Source of the DNA: Phaeobacter sp. G2
GTDB taxonomy: Bacteria; Pseudomonadota; Alphaproteobacteria; Rhodobacterales; Rhodobacteraceae
NCBI GenBank assembly: GCA_025163595.1
Contig: CP104100.1
Span: 62,001-126,000, forward strand
DNA: 64,000 nucleotides
Reading direction: 5' to 3'
Part shown: in pieces, positions 26,962 through 34,892 of the stretch
Layout: every line of letters starts with the position of its first letter
Numbering within the stretch: position 1 is the first letter of the stretch
Program-made: the position numbers and the translations under genes
The notes under the pieces: model-generated
The model's input: the letters and a program-made list of their open reading frames with translations, nothing else
Told to the model about the DNA's origin: nothing
Database searches by the model: none

Positions 26962-26971
26962 AAAGGGCGCT
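26962..26971. terminator. Left half of a terminator hairpin split by the insertion element
   Basis: AAAGGGCGC (26962-26970) pairs perfectly with GCGCCCTTT (28778-28786). If the 1,787-bp element and one copy of its duplicated target are removed, the arms are brought together around an 11-nt loop. The rebuilt hairpin lies between the convergent uppP and NDUFA9-like genes, where a shared terminator is expected. Confidence 0.75.
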
Positions 26972-26980
26972 GGATTTCTC
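26972..26980 (+). repeat. Target-site duplication, left copy (9 bp)
   Basis: GGATTTCTC, identical and in the same orientation at 28768-28776. The two copies directly abut the matched ends of the insertion element. Neither copy can be extended by a base on either side, so the duplication is exactly 9 bp. Confidence 0.88.
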
Positions 26981-27004
26981 TGACGCATTCCGCCCAGTGG
27001 GACA
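26981..27004 (+). repeat. Left terminal inverted repeat of the insertion element
   Basis: 24 bp starting TGACGCATTCCGC and ending CAGTGGGACA. It differs from the right copy at positions 5 and 14 only. Confidence 0.85.
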
Positions 27005-27333
27005 TTGACACAACCAAGCCTGTCGCTACAACGCATTAATCTATTGATTTACAATACTTTTTAGCGCAGCCCGAACTGCATCAGCCGAAAGAAGTGCGAG
27101 AAAAAAGTCTCGCAGATATCTGGCAGCCACCCGCCACCAAAAAAACGAGCCCTTCTGACTCTTTTTCCTTCTGGTTCAGAATAGAGGGCCAATATTCTTG
27201 TCCAGCAAGCTTGACTGTCCTCTCCAGCGGACACGCGGAGATTTCCACATCGTGAGCCTCCTAATCCCGCGAGAAATCTGTTCTTTGGTCAGAAAAGTGA
27301 CTCAAGGCGGAACCGCGAAAAACGAGGTTCCGA

Positions 27334-28637
27334 ATGGCAAGTTTGGCGACTTGCAACTTCAAGCTCTCCCAGCTCTATCCAGGCGCGGGCGAATACCACC
27401 TCAACACTTGCGCCAACCCGGACTGCTCCAACTTTGGGCAAACCTTACGGACTCTGCAGAGCGACGGAAGACCTGGGAAGAAAAACGCCTAGATCTCACG
27501 GCAGACCAGATGGAGGTGGTCGCCAAGCACGGTCCAAGCGCTTACAAGCTCTCGGTAGCGGGCAAGAAGCAACGACGGGTCAGTTGCGCGTTCCAGTATC
27601 AGCGGGCCCCTCATGTATGGGCCGACCAGCGAACTGTGCGTTGCCAGGGGCACACCGTCGAGGGAAAGGTCTGCAACAGCGCGTTCTCCATCAAATCCCC
27701 GGCGCATCTCGATGAGGAGGTTGCCCACCTCCGCAATCACAACGGCATGCCGGATGGTCCAGGTTGTGGCGCCTGTGGCACCCGCTTCCTTGCCGCTCCG
27801 GAGGAATTCTCGCTGAACGGCGCACATCAGCGGACGCGGGACAGCAGCCACCGGCAAGACGATCGGTTTCTCCCGGATCTACGATCGTATCGCCTGGTTG
27901 GAAGGCGTGTTTCTCGCCTATGGGTGTCTGCGCCGACGCAAGCGAGCGGAGAACTCGACAAGGTCGTCGGGTTCCCGATCCTGCCGCGACATCTGCGTCG
28001 TGAGGTGAAGAACATCCCGTTCGACGGCCTACTCGATACCGATGTCCGCGGGGAACTGGCGCCGCGGGTCTACAAAGCCCCCCTGCAACCGGCGAGCACC
28101 TTAATGAACTCGCTCCGAGAACGCCTCAGCCTGGCGGACAGAGCTGGCAGCGGGGGAGCACGGATCGGAGGATCGTATGTTCTGGGAGCAATCTTCAATC
28201 CTGTGATGCTAATCTCGATCATCAACATCTTCCGGATCAACTACAACTTCTCCGAGTCCAGGGTCTATACGCCACCATACGAAGAAATCGACGACTTCAC
28301 GAAGGCAGGAAAGCTGATACCGCGCGCCCGCCGTTCGCCGCAGCAGCGCATGCCGACAATGCGCCACGGTATGGATGCGCGCAAGCTCCGGAAGGGCGGG
28401 GGCGATGATGTGCCTGATCTCTACTGCGTGCTCTATCGGCCCTGGCTTTTTGCCGACACAAAGGTAGGCGCCAAGCTGGACCGATCGTGGAAACCTCCTG
28501 CGACCGAGGCAACTGCCCCACCAACAGACCACTCGGAATACAGATTCCAAGAGACGGAAGTCGCGCCGTTTCCTGAGATCATGGGTAGTCAGCCCGACTT
28601 ACCGTCCGAAGAGGAGAGGACGACGGGCTGGACCTGA
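27334..28637 (+). pseudogene. Frameshifted and probably shortened transposase gene
   Basis: No single frame holds the whole protein. From the ATG at 27334 (GAGG six bases upstream) one frame gives a zinc-knuckle start, HLNTCANPDCSNFGQ, but ends at TAG 27490. A second frame carries further cysteine pairs (CQGHTVEGKVC, CGACGTRF) to about 27830. The first frame resumes with a helix-turn-helix-like GKTIGFSRIYDRIAWLEGVF to about 27930. The second frame then runs to TGA at 28635-28637 with an IINIFRINYNFSESR segment and a C-terminus RHGMDARKLR...LYRPWLFADTKVGAKLDRSW. The stretch where a DDE catalytic core should lie is too short, suggesting internal deletion. The cysteine motifs and terminal repeats support a transposase, but I infer the family without a search. 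Confidence 0.65.
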
Positions 28638-28743
28638 CCCTGCAATAGCCCATCATCTTGTAAGAGTCTCATCTCCCGCCACAAGAAATGGCCGCGACGG
28701 TTCTCATCACGGCCACTTTTTTCGAGCCAGTTCTTACGATCTT

Positions 28744-28767
28744 TGTCCCACTGAGCGGAATGAGTCA
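28744..28767 (-). repeat. Right terminal inverted repeat of the insertion element
   Basis: Complement begins TGACTCATTCCGC and ends CAGTGGGACA. Because both ends can be read as LTHSAQWD, short shadow ORFs at either end look alike; that is a consequence of the repeats, not of coding. Confidence 0.85.
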
Positions 28768-28776
28768 GGATTTCTC
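28768..28776 (+). repeat. Target-site duplication, right copy (9 bp)
   Basis: GGATTTCTC, the second copy of the 9-bp duplication, immediately followed by C and the right terminator arm GCGCCCTTT (28778-28786). Confidence 0.88.
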
Positions 28777-28828
28777 CGCGCCCTTTAGTCATTCCGCTAC
28801 CGATGGTTTTGGTATCAGCCGCTCAAGA

Positions 28829-29818
28829 TCAGGCATCGCCCTTTAAGTTGCGCGCCGAGGCGGTCATCTCATCATACTGACCCGAGGGACGGAACTTCCA
28901 CAGATAGCTGGGCAGGATCGGCCCCATCCGTTCTGGCGTGATCCCCAGATCGGCAAAGCCCCTGGCGCCCTCAGAAACCACATTGTCAGTGCCCAGGGTT
29001 TTCAGCTGATCCCGGCTCAGAACTTTGTTTTCGATCAGTTGCAGACTAATCGCTTGCAGCATGTCAAAGCCAAAGGCCAGCGGCCAGACCGCAAAACCAG
29101 GCAGCGAGACAATCACACGACGCCGCAGGATCACATCACACATCTGACGCATCAGCGCGGCAAAGCTCTTTACCTCTGGGCCGCCCAATTCATAGGTGCC
29201 GGGCGCGGCTTCCCCCAGGATCCCCTTGACTGCAGCGCGGGCCACATCGTCGACATAGACCGGCTGGAACAGGGTCTTGCCCTTGGCAATCGGCAGGATC
29301 GGCGACAGGCTCGCCATGCCTGCAAAGCGATTGAAAAATTCATCTTCGGTGCCAAAGATAACCGAAGGGCGCAGGATCACTGCATTGGGGAAGTGGCTGC
29401 GGACAGCCTCTTCGCCCTGCGCCTTGGTGCGGGCATAGTCGCTGTCGCCTTCTGCATCCGCCCCCAGCGCCGAGACATGTACCAGCTGACCAATGTCTTG
29501 GTCATGGGCAATCCGCGCCACCCGCGCAGCACCGTCAACCTGCACCGCTTCAAAGCTGTTTTTGCCATGGGCATTGAGAACACCAACGCAGTTTACCACT
29601 GCATCCGCCCCCTGCATCGCCGCAGCCACAGAGGCATCGTCACGGATGTTACACAGAACCGGCTCAACCTGGCCCGGCACGCCGTAGGGTTTGACATGCA
29701 TGGCTTCATTGGGTCTGCGTACGGCAACCCGTACCCGCCAGCCCTCTTTTGCCATGCGGCGCGCGATATAGCGGCCGACAAAACCAGACCCGCCATAAAT
29801 CGTGACCAGTTTGGACAT
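28829..29818 (-). CDS. Complex I NDUFA9-like NAD(P)-binding protein
   Basis: A 329-residue atypical short-chain dehydrogenase/epimerase fold. TIYGGSGFVGRYIARRMAKEG is the nucleotide-binding loop, and VNCVGVLNAHGKNSF and LVHVSALGADAEGDSDYARTK follow; the last has the YxxxK spacing. These match the bacterial relatives of mitochondrial complex I subunit NDUFA9, which bind but may not turn over NADPH. AGGAG lies eight bases before the ATG. It converges on uppP, and the terminator the two shared has been interrupted by the insertion element. Confidence 0.85.
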   Translation of the reverse strand: MSKLVTIYGGSGFVGRYIARRMAKEGWRVRVAVRRPNEAMHVKPYGVPGQVEPVLCNIRDDASVAAAMQGADAVVNCVGVLNAHGKNSFEAVQVDGAARVARIAHDQDIGQLVHVSALGADAEGDSDYARTKAQGEEAVRSHFPNAVILRPSVIFGTEDEFFNRFAGMASLSPILPIAKGKTLFQPVYVDDVARAAVKGILGEAAPGTYELGGPEVKSFAALMRQMCDVILRRRVIVSLPGFAVWPLAFGFDMLQAISLQLIENKVLSRDQLKTLGTDNVVSEGARGFADLGITPERMGPILPSYLWKFRPSGQYDEMTASARNLKGDA

Positions 29819-30062
29819 CTCTTGGCTCCTGCAAATAGCTATGGCTCCGATCTACCGTTCCTGCGCTTTTCAAACAAGGCGCAAAACGCGAAGCCACAGG
29901 TACAATGGGGCCAGAAACTGCATTTGACGTTAACAAAAATGCCCTGAGATCCAGTTTCCTCTGTCACACATTCCAAACTAGCAATAAGTTCAGCAAAATA
30001 CCGCGCAACAGACTTAAACATGTAATTAAAATACCTATTTACGATAGCCGAGGACGACTCCG

Positions 30063-30494
30063 ATGGAAGCCAACGCCTGCAAAACTCTGGTGCTTCGCAG
30101 CCTTGAAAGTGATCGAATGGACCTCGACACTTTCATCCCTGCTTTTTATCAGCGCTTCTTTGAGGTTTGCCCCGAGGCCCGCGCCATTTTCCCAACCGAC
30201 ACTGCACGACTTGAGGCAAAGATACTCGCTTCTCTGACCCATCTGGCCGAAGCCCTGGAGAGTACCGAGAGACTGGATGGCATTCTCATCAAGCTGGGTA
30301 ATATGCATCGCAAAATGGAAATTTCCGATGCGCATTTTGGCCAATTCATTTCCAGCTTCACCAGCACGCTTGCCGCGATCCTGGGGTCCGAGTGGAGCCA
30401 GGATACCGAAGAAGCCTGGACACAATTTCTAAGATTTGTCGCCAAAAGAATGAGCTTCTTTGCAGCCTCAGAACCTGCAGGCGAAGTGTTCTGA
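30063..30494 (+). CDS. Single-domain globin
   Basis: A 143-residue globin-fold protein. FIPAFYQRFFEVCPEARAIFP matches the A-C helices and ILIKLGNMHRKMEISDAHFGQF carries the expected proximal (F8) histidine just before KMEI. There is no reductase domain as in flavohaemoglobins and no sensor output domain. GAGGA lies a few bases upstream of the ATG. Oxygen or nitric-oxide handling is plausible but unproven. It stands alone between the divergent NDUFA9-like gene and a tRNA gene. Confidence 0.78.
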   Translation: MEANACKTLVLRSLESDRMDLDTFIPAFYQRFFEVCPEARAIFPTDTARLEAKILASLTHLAEALESTERLDGILIKLGNMHRKMEISDAHFGQFISSFTSTLAAILGSEWSQDTEEAWTQFLRFVAKRMSFFAASEPAGEVF

Positions 30495-30571
30495 TACCCT
30501 GACCAGACCAGTGCACAGATGTGGGACATTCAGGCCGTGACAGAGTTTTTGCAAAAATGTCAAAAATCCGT

Positions 30572-30600
30572 TTGACGCCCCCGACGCTGCAGCCTATACG
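30572..30600 (+). promoter_or_regulatory. Sigma-70 promoter of tRNA-Leu
   Basis: TTGACG (30572-30577) and TATACG (30595-30600) are separated by 17 bp. The -10 box ends 15 bp before the mature tRNA 5' end. Confidence 0.75.
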
Positions 30601-30615
30601 CCCCTCACGACACCT

Positions 30616-30702
30616 GCCCAGGTGGCGGAATTGGTAGACGCGCTAGCTTCAGGTGCTAGTATTGGCAACGATGTGGAGGTTCGAGTCCTCTCCTGGGCAC
30701 CA
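30616..30702 (+). tRNA. tRNA-Leu (anticodon CAG)
   Basis: An 87-nt tRNA with acceptor arms GCCCAGG/CCTGGGC, discriminator A and encoded CCA. The anticodon stem CTAGC/GCTAG encloses the loop TTCAGGT, giving anticodon CAG for CUG codons. The T loop GGTTCGAGTCC and a long variable arm are typical of class II tRNA-Leu. Confidence 0.96.
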
Positions 30703-31100
30703 CGCTTTTCTCCCTTTCTGGAAAACTTCCCCCCCATGCTCCAGCAGGGAGGCGTGCAAGGTAAATCGCCCCCAAACCCATCACGCCGAACGGCATGCCT
30801 GTGTCGGCTTAACCTCCCCTTCAGGCCAGGCCCTTAGAGTCAGGCTGCGGGCGTGCTCGCCCCTGAGGTATGTCCGTTTCCGCCGACCTTATAGTAGACC
30901 TGAATGGGGAGGAGCCGGTAGCGCCGCAAAAATGCACGCTCCAACAGGGGGTAACGGCAGCCTGGGAGTTGAGTTCGCGCCGTATTGCCCTTATTTCGAA
31001 TTCATCGGCGCATCGCGTCAAAGACTGACCCAAACGACGACCCAGACTGCGACCAGGATGAGACCCGCCACGGGTCCGCTACCGGCAAAGGATTTCTGCA
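30703..31100. other. 398-bp spacer between tRNA-Leu and rnd
   Basis: I see no convincing long gene here. The sequence is moderately GC-rich. Just after the tRNA it has the purine/pyrimidine stretch CTTCCCCCCCATG, and no clear T-tailed terminator. A 27-codon minus-strand frame (31018-31101) at its right edge is hydrophobic. A spacer beside a tRNA 3' end may hold relics of past insertions, but no attachment-site duplication is visible in the window. Confidence 0.5.
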
Positions 31101-31715
31101 TTGGCCAATCACCTGTATCAAAACGACCTGCCCGATGATCTACAACTCGGCCCGGTGGTGGCGATTGACTGCGAAACCATGGGGTTGAACCCTCATCGAG
31201 ATCGGCTCTGCGTCATTCAATTGTCAGACGGCGATGGCAATGCCCATATTGTGCAGGTTGCCAAAGGGCAAACCGAGGCGCCCAATCTATGCGCCATGCT
31301 GGAAGACCCAGACACGCTCAAGCTGTTCCACTTTGGCCGCTTTGACATTGCCGCCATGTATCATGCCTTTGGCGCCCTTACCGCGCCGGTCTATTGCACC
31401 AAGATCGCAAGCCGCCTGGTGCGCACCTATACGGATCGCCATGGGTTGAAGAACCTGACCCATGAGCTGATCGGTGTGGATATCTCCAAACAGCAACAGA
31501 TGAGTGACTGGGGCGCAAAGGTGTTGTCGGATGCGCAGTTGGACTACGCGGCCTCGGATGTGTTGTACCTGCATCGCCTGCGCGAAGCCCTGAACAAGAG
31601 GCTGGAACGCGAAGGACGCATGGAAATGGCCCAGGCTTGTTTTGACTTTTTGCCGATGCGTGCCAAACTTGACCTGGCCGGTTGGCCCGAAACAGATATT
31701 TTTGCGCACTCATGA
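31101..31715 (+). CDS. rnd: Ribonuclease D-like 3'-5' exoribonuclease
   Basis: A 204-residue protein consisting only of the DEDD exonuclease domain: VAIDCETMGLNP (first two acidic residues), LFHFGRFDIAAMY (third) and LDYAASDVLYLHRL (fourth acidic residue and tyrosine) bind the two metal ions. It lacks the C-terminal HRDC domains of full-length RNase D, as usual for the short alphaproteobacterial form. The start is TTG, with AAAGGA about eight bases upstream; the first in-frame ATG lies within the exonuclease motif. Its stop overlaps the kdsD start as ATGA. Confidence 0.9.
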   Translation: MANHLYQNDLPDDLQLGPVVAIDCETMGLNPHRDRLCVIQLSDGDGNAHIVQVAKGQTEAPNLCAMLEDPDTLKLFHFGRFDIAAMYHAFGALTAPVYCTKIASRLVRTYTDRHGLKNLTHELIGVDISKQQQMSDWGAKVLSDAQLDYAASDVLYLHRLREALNKRLEREGRMEMAQACFDFLPMRAKLDLAGWPETDIFAHS

Positions 31716-32680
31716 CCGCTTCTGAAAAACTCCTCGCCACCGCCCGTCAGGTGGCCACAGACGAGGCCCGCGCCCTGGAGGCCCTGGCCGATAGCTTTGA
31801 TGAGCGCTTTGTTGAAGCCGCCAATCTGGTTCTGGCGGCAACCGGGCGTATCATCATCAGCGGCATTGGCAAATCCGGCCATATCGGACGCAAGATTGCG
31901 GCCACCCTGGCCAGCACCGGCACCCCTGCCTATTTTGTTCATCCCGCCGAGGCCAGCCATGGCGACCTGGGCATGTTGTCCAAGGGCGATGTGGTGATCG
32001 CGATCTCCAACTCCGGCGAAGCGCCGGAACTGGCAAACCTGCTGGCCTTTACCCGCCGGTTCGATATCCCGCTGATCGGCCTCTCCAGCAAACCCGACAG
32101 CACCCTGATGACCCAAGCCGATGTGCAGCTGCAGATCCCCGCCATGGGCGAGGCCTGTGGCTATGGAATTGTGCCGTCGAATTCGACCACATTGACCCTG
32201 GCCATGGGCGACGCCCTGGCCATTGCCATTATGAAACACCGCGACTTTCGCCCCGAGAATTTTCGCGACTTCCACCCCGGCGGCAAACTTGGCGCCCAGC
32301 TCAGCAAGGTCTCCGACCTGATGCACGGCGGTGACGCCCTGCCAGTTGTGGCCGCTGCGACGCCAATGTCAGACGCCCTGATCGAGATCAGCCAAAAGGG
32401 ATTTGGCGTTTCTGGCGTGACCGATGCGGAGGGCAATCTGCTGGGCATTATCACCGACGGTGACCTGCGGCGCCATATGGACGGACTGCTGCAAAAACAG
32501 GCCGACGCTGTTATGACCAAAGACCCAACAACCATTGCGCCGGAGGCCCTTGCGGCGGAGGCCGTGGCCATCATGAACCAGCGCAAAATCACCTGCCTGT
32601 TTGTGGTGGATCCAGCCAAGGGACACCGCGCCGAGGGGCTGTTGCACATCCATGACTGTCTGCGCGCTGGTCTCGGATAG
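31712..32680 (+). CDS. kdsD: D-arabinose 5-phosphate isomerase (KpsF/GutQ family)
   Basis: A 322-residue enzyme that makes arabinose 5-phosphate, the first step of Kdo synthesis for lipopolysaccharide. The N-terminal SIS domain carries IIISGIGKSGHIGRKIA, HPAEASHGDLGM and AISNSGEAPEL. Two CBS domains follow (from about residue 205, with GIITDGDLRRHMDG). The start is fixed by the ATGA overlap with rnd. It leads into lptC-lptA-lptB, so Kdo supply and LPS export are co-transcribed. Confidence 0.93.
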   Translation: MTASEKLLATARQVATDEARALEALADSFDERFVEAANLVLAATGRIIISGIGKSGHIGRKIAATLASTGTPAYFVHPAEASHGDLGMLSKGDVVIAISNSGEAPELANLLAFTRRFDIPLIGLSSKPDSTLMTQADVQLQIPAMGEACGYGIVPSNSTTLTLAMGDALAIAIMKHRDFRPENFRDFHPGGKLGAQLSKVSDLMHGGDALPVVAAATPMSDALIEISQKGFGVSGVTDAEGNLLGIITDGDLRRHMDGLLQKQADAVMTKDPTTIAPEALAAEAVAIMNQRKITCLFVVDPAKGHRAEGLLHIHDCLRAGLG

Positions 32681-32697
32681 GAGCAGGCACCCCGGTC

Positions 32698-33294
32698 ATG
32701 GATCAGTATTCCCGCATGGTAAGCTATCTCAAGGTGTTTCTGCCGCTGGCAGCCCTTGCCTTGTTGTCGACCCTGTTTCTCATCTCGCCCGGATCTGACA
32801 CCGAGACGGTTATTCCCTTTGCCGACCGGGAAATAGAAGAACGCCTGCGTGGCCAACAGGTCACCGCTCCGTTTTTTTCCGGTTCAACGGCCCAAGGGGA
32901 TGAAATCTGGGTGACCGCTGAAATAGCCAGCGCCAGCGCGGATCAGCCAGTGATTGCCAATGCGCTCAGGGCGGAAATCCGCATGGTCGCTGGCGGGCAA
33001 ATCACCCTGACCTCGGATCGTGGCACTGTGCACCCCGATCAGGATCTCGCGCGCTTTGTCGGCAATGTCGAAATCACCACAACCGACGGTATGGTGGTTG
33101 AAACAGAGGTGTTGAAAACCCAGCTGAGCAAGGTGCACGCCGAAAGCCCAGGTGCCATTCGCGCCACCGGGGATTTGGGAGATTTAACCGCCGGACATAT
33201 GGAGATCAGTTCAGAAACTGTCGGTGGCCCGGTGCATCTGCTCTTCACCAATAGCGTCAAGCTGGTGTACGCTCCTCAAAAATTGGAAAGATAA
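32698..33294 (+). CDS. lptC: LPS export ABC transporter periplasmic protein LptC
   Basis: A 198-residue inner-membrane protein with a short cytoplasmic tail, one membrane helix (about residues 9-30) and a periplasmic beta-jellyroll. DNA order kdsD-lptC-lptA-lptB and the beta-rich body (ITLTSDRGTVHPDQDLARFVGNVEIT) identify it. It receives LPS from LptB2FG and hands it to LptA. AGGAG lies about 12 bases before the ATG; an in-frame Met six codons later is possible. Confidence 0.88.
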   Translation: MDQYSRMVSYLKVFLPLAALALLSTLFLISPGSDTETVIPFADREIEERLRGQQVTAPFFSGSTAQGDEIWVTAEIASASADQPVIANALRAEIRMVAGGQITLTSDRGTVHPDQDLARFVGNVEITTTDGMVVETEVLKTQLSKVHAESPGAIRATGDLGDLTAGHMEISSETVGGPVHLLFTNSVKLVYAPQKLER

Positions 33295-33297
33295 ATT

Positions 33298-33810
33298 GTG
33301 ACTCATTTGCGTGCCCTCTTCATTGTCCTGATCTCCACGCTGTGGTTTACCCTGCCCGCAACCGCGCAGAATGTGGCCTTTGGTGCGGTCAAGGCAGACC
33401 CTTCATTACCGGTTGAGGTCACCTCCGATAACCTGGCCGTCAACCAGGCTGATGGCTCGGCTGAATTCACTGGCAGCGTGTTGATTGTACAGGGGGTAAT
33501 GCGGCTGGCGGGCGATCGGGTGCTGGTGATTTACAAAACCGACGCCGATGGCAAGCGCGCCATCGAACGGCTCGAAGCCACCGGAAACGTCATCTTGGTG
33601 AGCGGCCCGGATGCCGCAGAAGCCCAGCGGGCAGAATACACCATCGACTCAGGCACCATCGTCATGAGCGGAAATGTCCTGCTGAACCAAAGCGCGGGTA
33701 CTCTGGCGTCACAGCGGATGGTGGTCAACCTCACCACCGGGACCGCCAGCATGTCCGGGCGGGTCAAAACCATCCTGAACCCAAGCTCAGGTACGAGCGA
33801 AAACAACTGA
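33298..33810 (+). CDS. lptA: LPS transport periplasmic protein LptA
   Basis: A 170-residue secreted protein starting at GTG, three bases after the lptC stop. A signal peptide covers about the first 22 residues ([18 protein letters not shown]). The mature protein is an OstA-type beta-jellyroll ([23 protein letters not shown]) that bridges the periplasm as filaments. Its TGA overlaps the lptB ATG as TGATG. Confidence 0.9.
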   Translation: MTHLRALFIVLISTLWFTLPATAQNVAFGAVKADPSLPVEVTSDNLAVNQADGSAEFTGSVLIVQGVMRLAGDRVLVIYKTDADGKRAIERLEATGNVILVSGPDAAEAQRAEYTIDSGTIVMSGNVLLNQSAGTLASQRMVVNLTTGTASMSGRVKTILNPSSGTSENN

Positions 33811-34571
33811 TGTCCCCAGCTCCTGATCTCACACTGACCGAAGGCTCTTCGGGTCTGCATATCGAAAAGATACGCAAAAGCTACAGCAAGAAAGTCGTCA
33901 TCCGCGACGTCTCGATCTCCTTGGATCGCGGTGAGGTGGTGGCGCTGTTGGGGCCAAACGGGTCTGGTAAAACCACCAGCTTTTACGCCATTGCCGGGCT
34001 GATTTTCCCAGAGGCCGGCACCGTCACCATTGACGGGCAAAATGTCACCTCACTGCCGATGTATCGACGCGCCCGGCTGGGCATTGGCTATCTGCCGCAG
34101 GAGATGTCGATCTTTCGCGGCCTTTCAGTCGAAGACAACATCATGGCGGTGCTGGACATTGCGGTAAAACACAGCCACCGCCGCCGCGAACGCCTGGAAG
34201 AGCTGCTGTCGGATTTTTCTATCGAGCACCTGCGCCGTGCGCCTGCATTGGCGCTGTCGGGCGGTGAACGTCGCCGGGTTGAAATCGCCCGCTGTCTGGC
34301 GGCCGATCCAAAATACCTGTTGCTGGATGAGCCCTTTGCCGGTGTGGACCCTATTTCGGTTGGCGATATCCGCCATCTGGTTGCGGATCTGAAGAAGCGC
34401 GGAATTGGCGTTTTGATCACCGACCACAATGTGCGCGAGACACTGGAAATCGTGGACCGCGCCTATATCCTGCATGACGGTCAGGTTCTGATGTCCGGCA
34501 GCCCTGCCGAAGTTGTCGAGAATGAGAACGTGCGCCGCGTCTATCTGGGCGACAATTTTCGCATATCTTAA
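33810..34571 (+). CDS. lptB: LPS export ABC transporter ATP-binding protein LptB
   Basis: A 253-residue ATPase: Walker [16 protein letters not shown]-loop [18 protein letters not shown], signature [17 protein letters not shown], Walker [17 protein letters not shown] and the switch histidine in [11 protein letters not shown], all LptB-like. It powers LPS extraction with LptF and LptG, which are not in the window. A T-rich stem-loop at 34600 follows. rpoN, common after lptB in many proteobacteria, is missing here. Confidence 0.95.
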   Translation: MSPAPDLTLTEGSSGLHIEKIRKSYSKKVVIRDVSISLDRGEVVALLGPNGSGKTTSFYAIAGLIFPEAGTVTIDGQNVTSLPMYRRARLGIGYLPQEMSIFRGLSVEDNIMAVLDIAVKHSHRRRERLEELLSDFSIEHLRRAPALALSGGERRRVEIARCLAADPKYLLLDEPFAGVDPISVGDIRHLVADLKKRGIGVLITDHNVRETLEIVDRAYILHDGQVLMSGSPAEVVENENVRRVYLGDNFRIS

Positions 34572-34599
34572 CTATTTGGCAGTCACTGGTTTCATTGAG

Positions 34600-34651
34600 C
34601 TGGCTGCAAAAACTTGCCTCAAATCCAGAGTTTTTTCGCCAGCCATTTTTT
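34600..34651 (+). terminator. Probable terminator after lptB
   Basis: CTGGCTGCAAAAACT (34600-34614) pairs with AGTTTTTTCGCCAG (34629-34642) with one bulge, and six T residues lie at 34646-34651. It is 29 bp after the lptB stop and would separate the LPS-export operon from hpf. Confidence 0.6.
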
Positions 34652-34833
34652 GCCAAGCAATGGGGTTAGCGACCATCAATTTGCCGCAACTCCATTGACT
34701 CTCTGCCCAGATTATCATCGAATTGAGACATGGCAAAAGTGCAGTATGAGGTAGTCCGACGCGTGGCCTTGGCAACAAGACCCGGAGGGTTGCAATCCTG
34801 TGCCCAGCCTAATCCCCCGACCCAGAACTGACG

Positions 34834-34865
34834 ACACCCCTGCGGGCCCGGCCCGGAGGGTGTTT
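34834..34865 (+). promoter_or_regulatory. Stem-loop with T run in the hpf leader, possible attenuator
   Basis: ACACCCCTGCGGGC (34834-34847) pairs with GCCCGGAGGGTGT (34851-34863) over a 3-nt loop and is followed by TTTT. It ends 28 bp before the hpf start codon and only about 18 bp before its ribosome-binding site. It could attenuate hpf transcription or simply end an upstream transcript. The rest of the 34572-34892 spacer shows no coding frame. Confidence 0.5.
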
Positions 34866-34892
34866 TGGGTGGAAATTTGTGAAGGAGATCAC

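Larger units (their letters stand above)
26981..28767. mobile_element. Insertion sequence (1,787 bp), decayed, with 24-bp terminal inverted repeats
   Basis: The left end begins TGACGCATTCCGC and the right end, read inward, begins TGACTCATTCCGC. The repeats continue CAGTGGGACA in both and match at 22 of 24 positions (26981-27004 and 28744-28767). A 9-bp direct repeat flanks the element. Inside is a single transposase-like gene in broken frames. A second inner inverted repeat, GTCCTCTCC near 27217 and its complement near 28613, lies just outside the coding part. I cannot assign an IS family with confidence; the zinc-ribbon transposase and 8-9-bp duplication narrow the choice. Confidence 0.85.

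Noticed and set aside
27478-27492. Programmed -1 frameshift at the GAAAAAC near the TAG of the transposase start frame
   Set aside because: The heptamer does not satisfy X XXY YYZ in the zero frame, and two further frame changes are needed downstream, so decay is more likely than programmed shifting.
27198-28637. Single intact 479-residue protein from 27198
   Set aside because: Its N-terminal part lacks protein-like features, while another frame in the same stretch gives a clear zinc-knuckle start. The better explanation is a frameshifted transposase beginning at 27334.
28589-28792. 67-codon minus-strand ORF sharing LTHSAQWD with a plus-strand frame near 26980
   Set aside because: The shared peptide is simply the translation of the two inverted ends of the insertion element, not a conserved protein.
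30616-31100. tRNA-Leu as an integration site for a genomic island
   Set aside because: No integrase gene and no duplicate of the tRNA 3' end is found downstream; the following genes are core housekeeping genes.
34732-34743. TGGCAAAAGTGC as a sigma-54 promoter before hpf
   Set aside because: The GG and GC doublets are spaced 7 bp apart, not the 10 bp required for a -24/-12 promoter.
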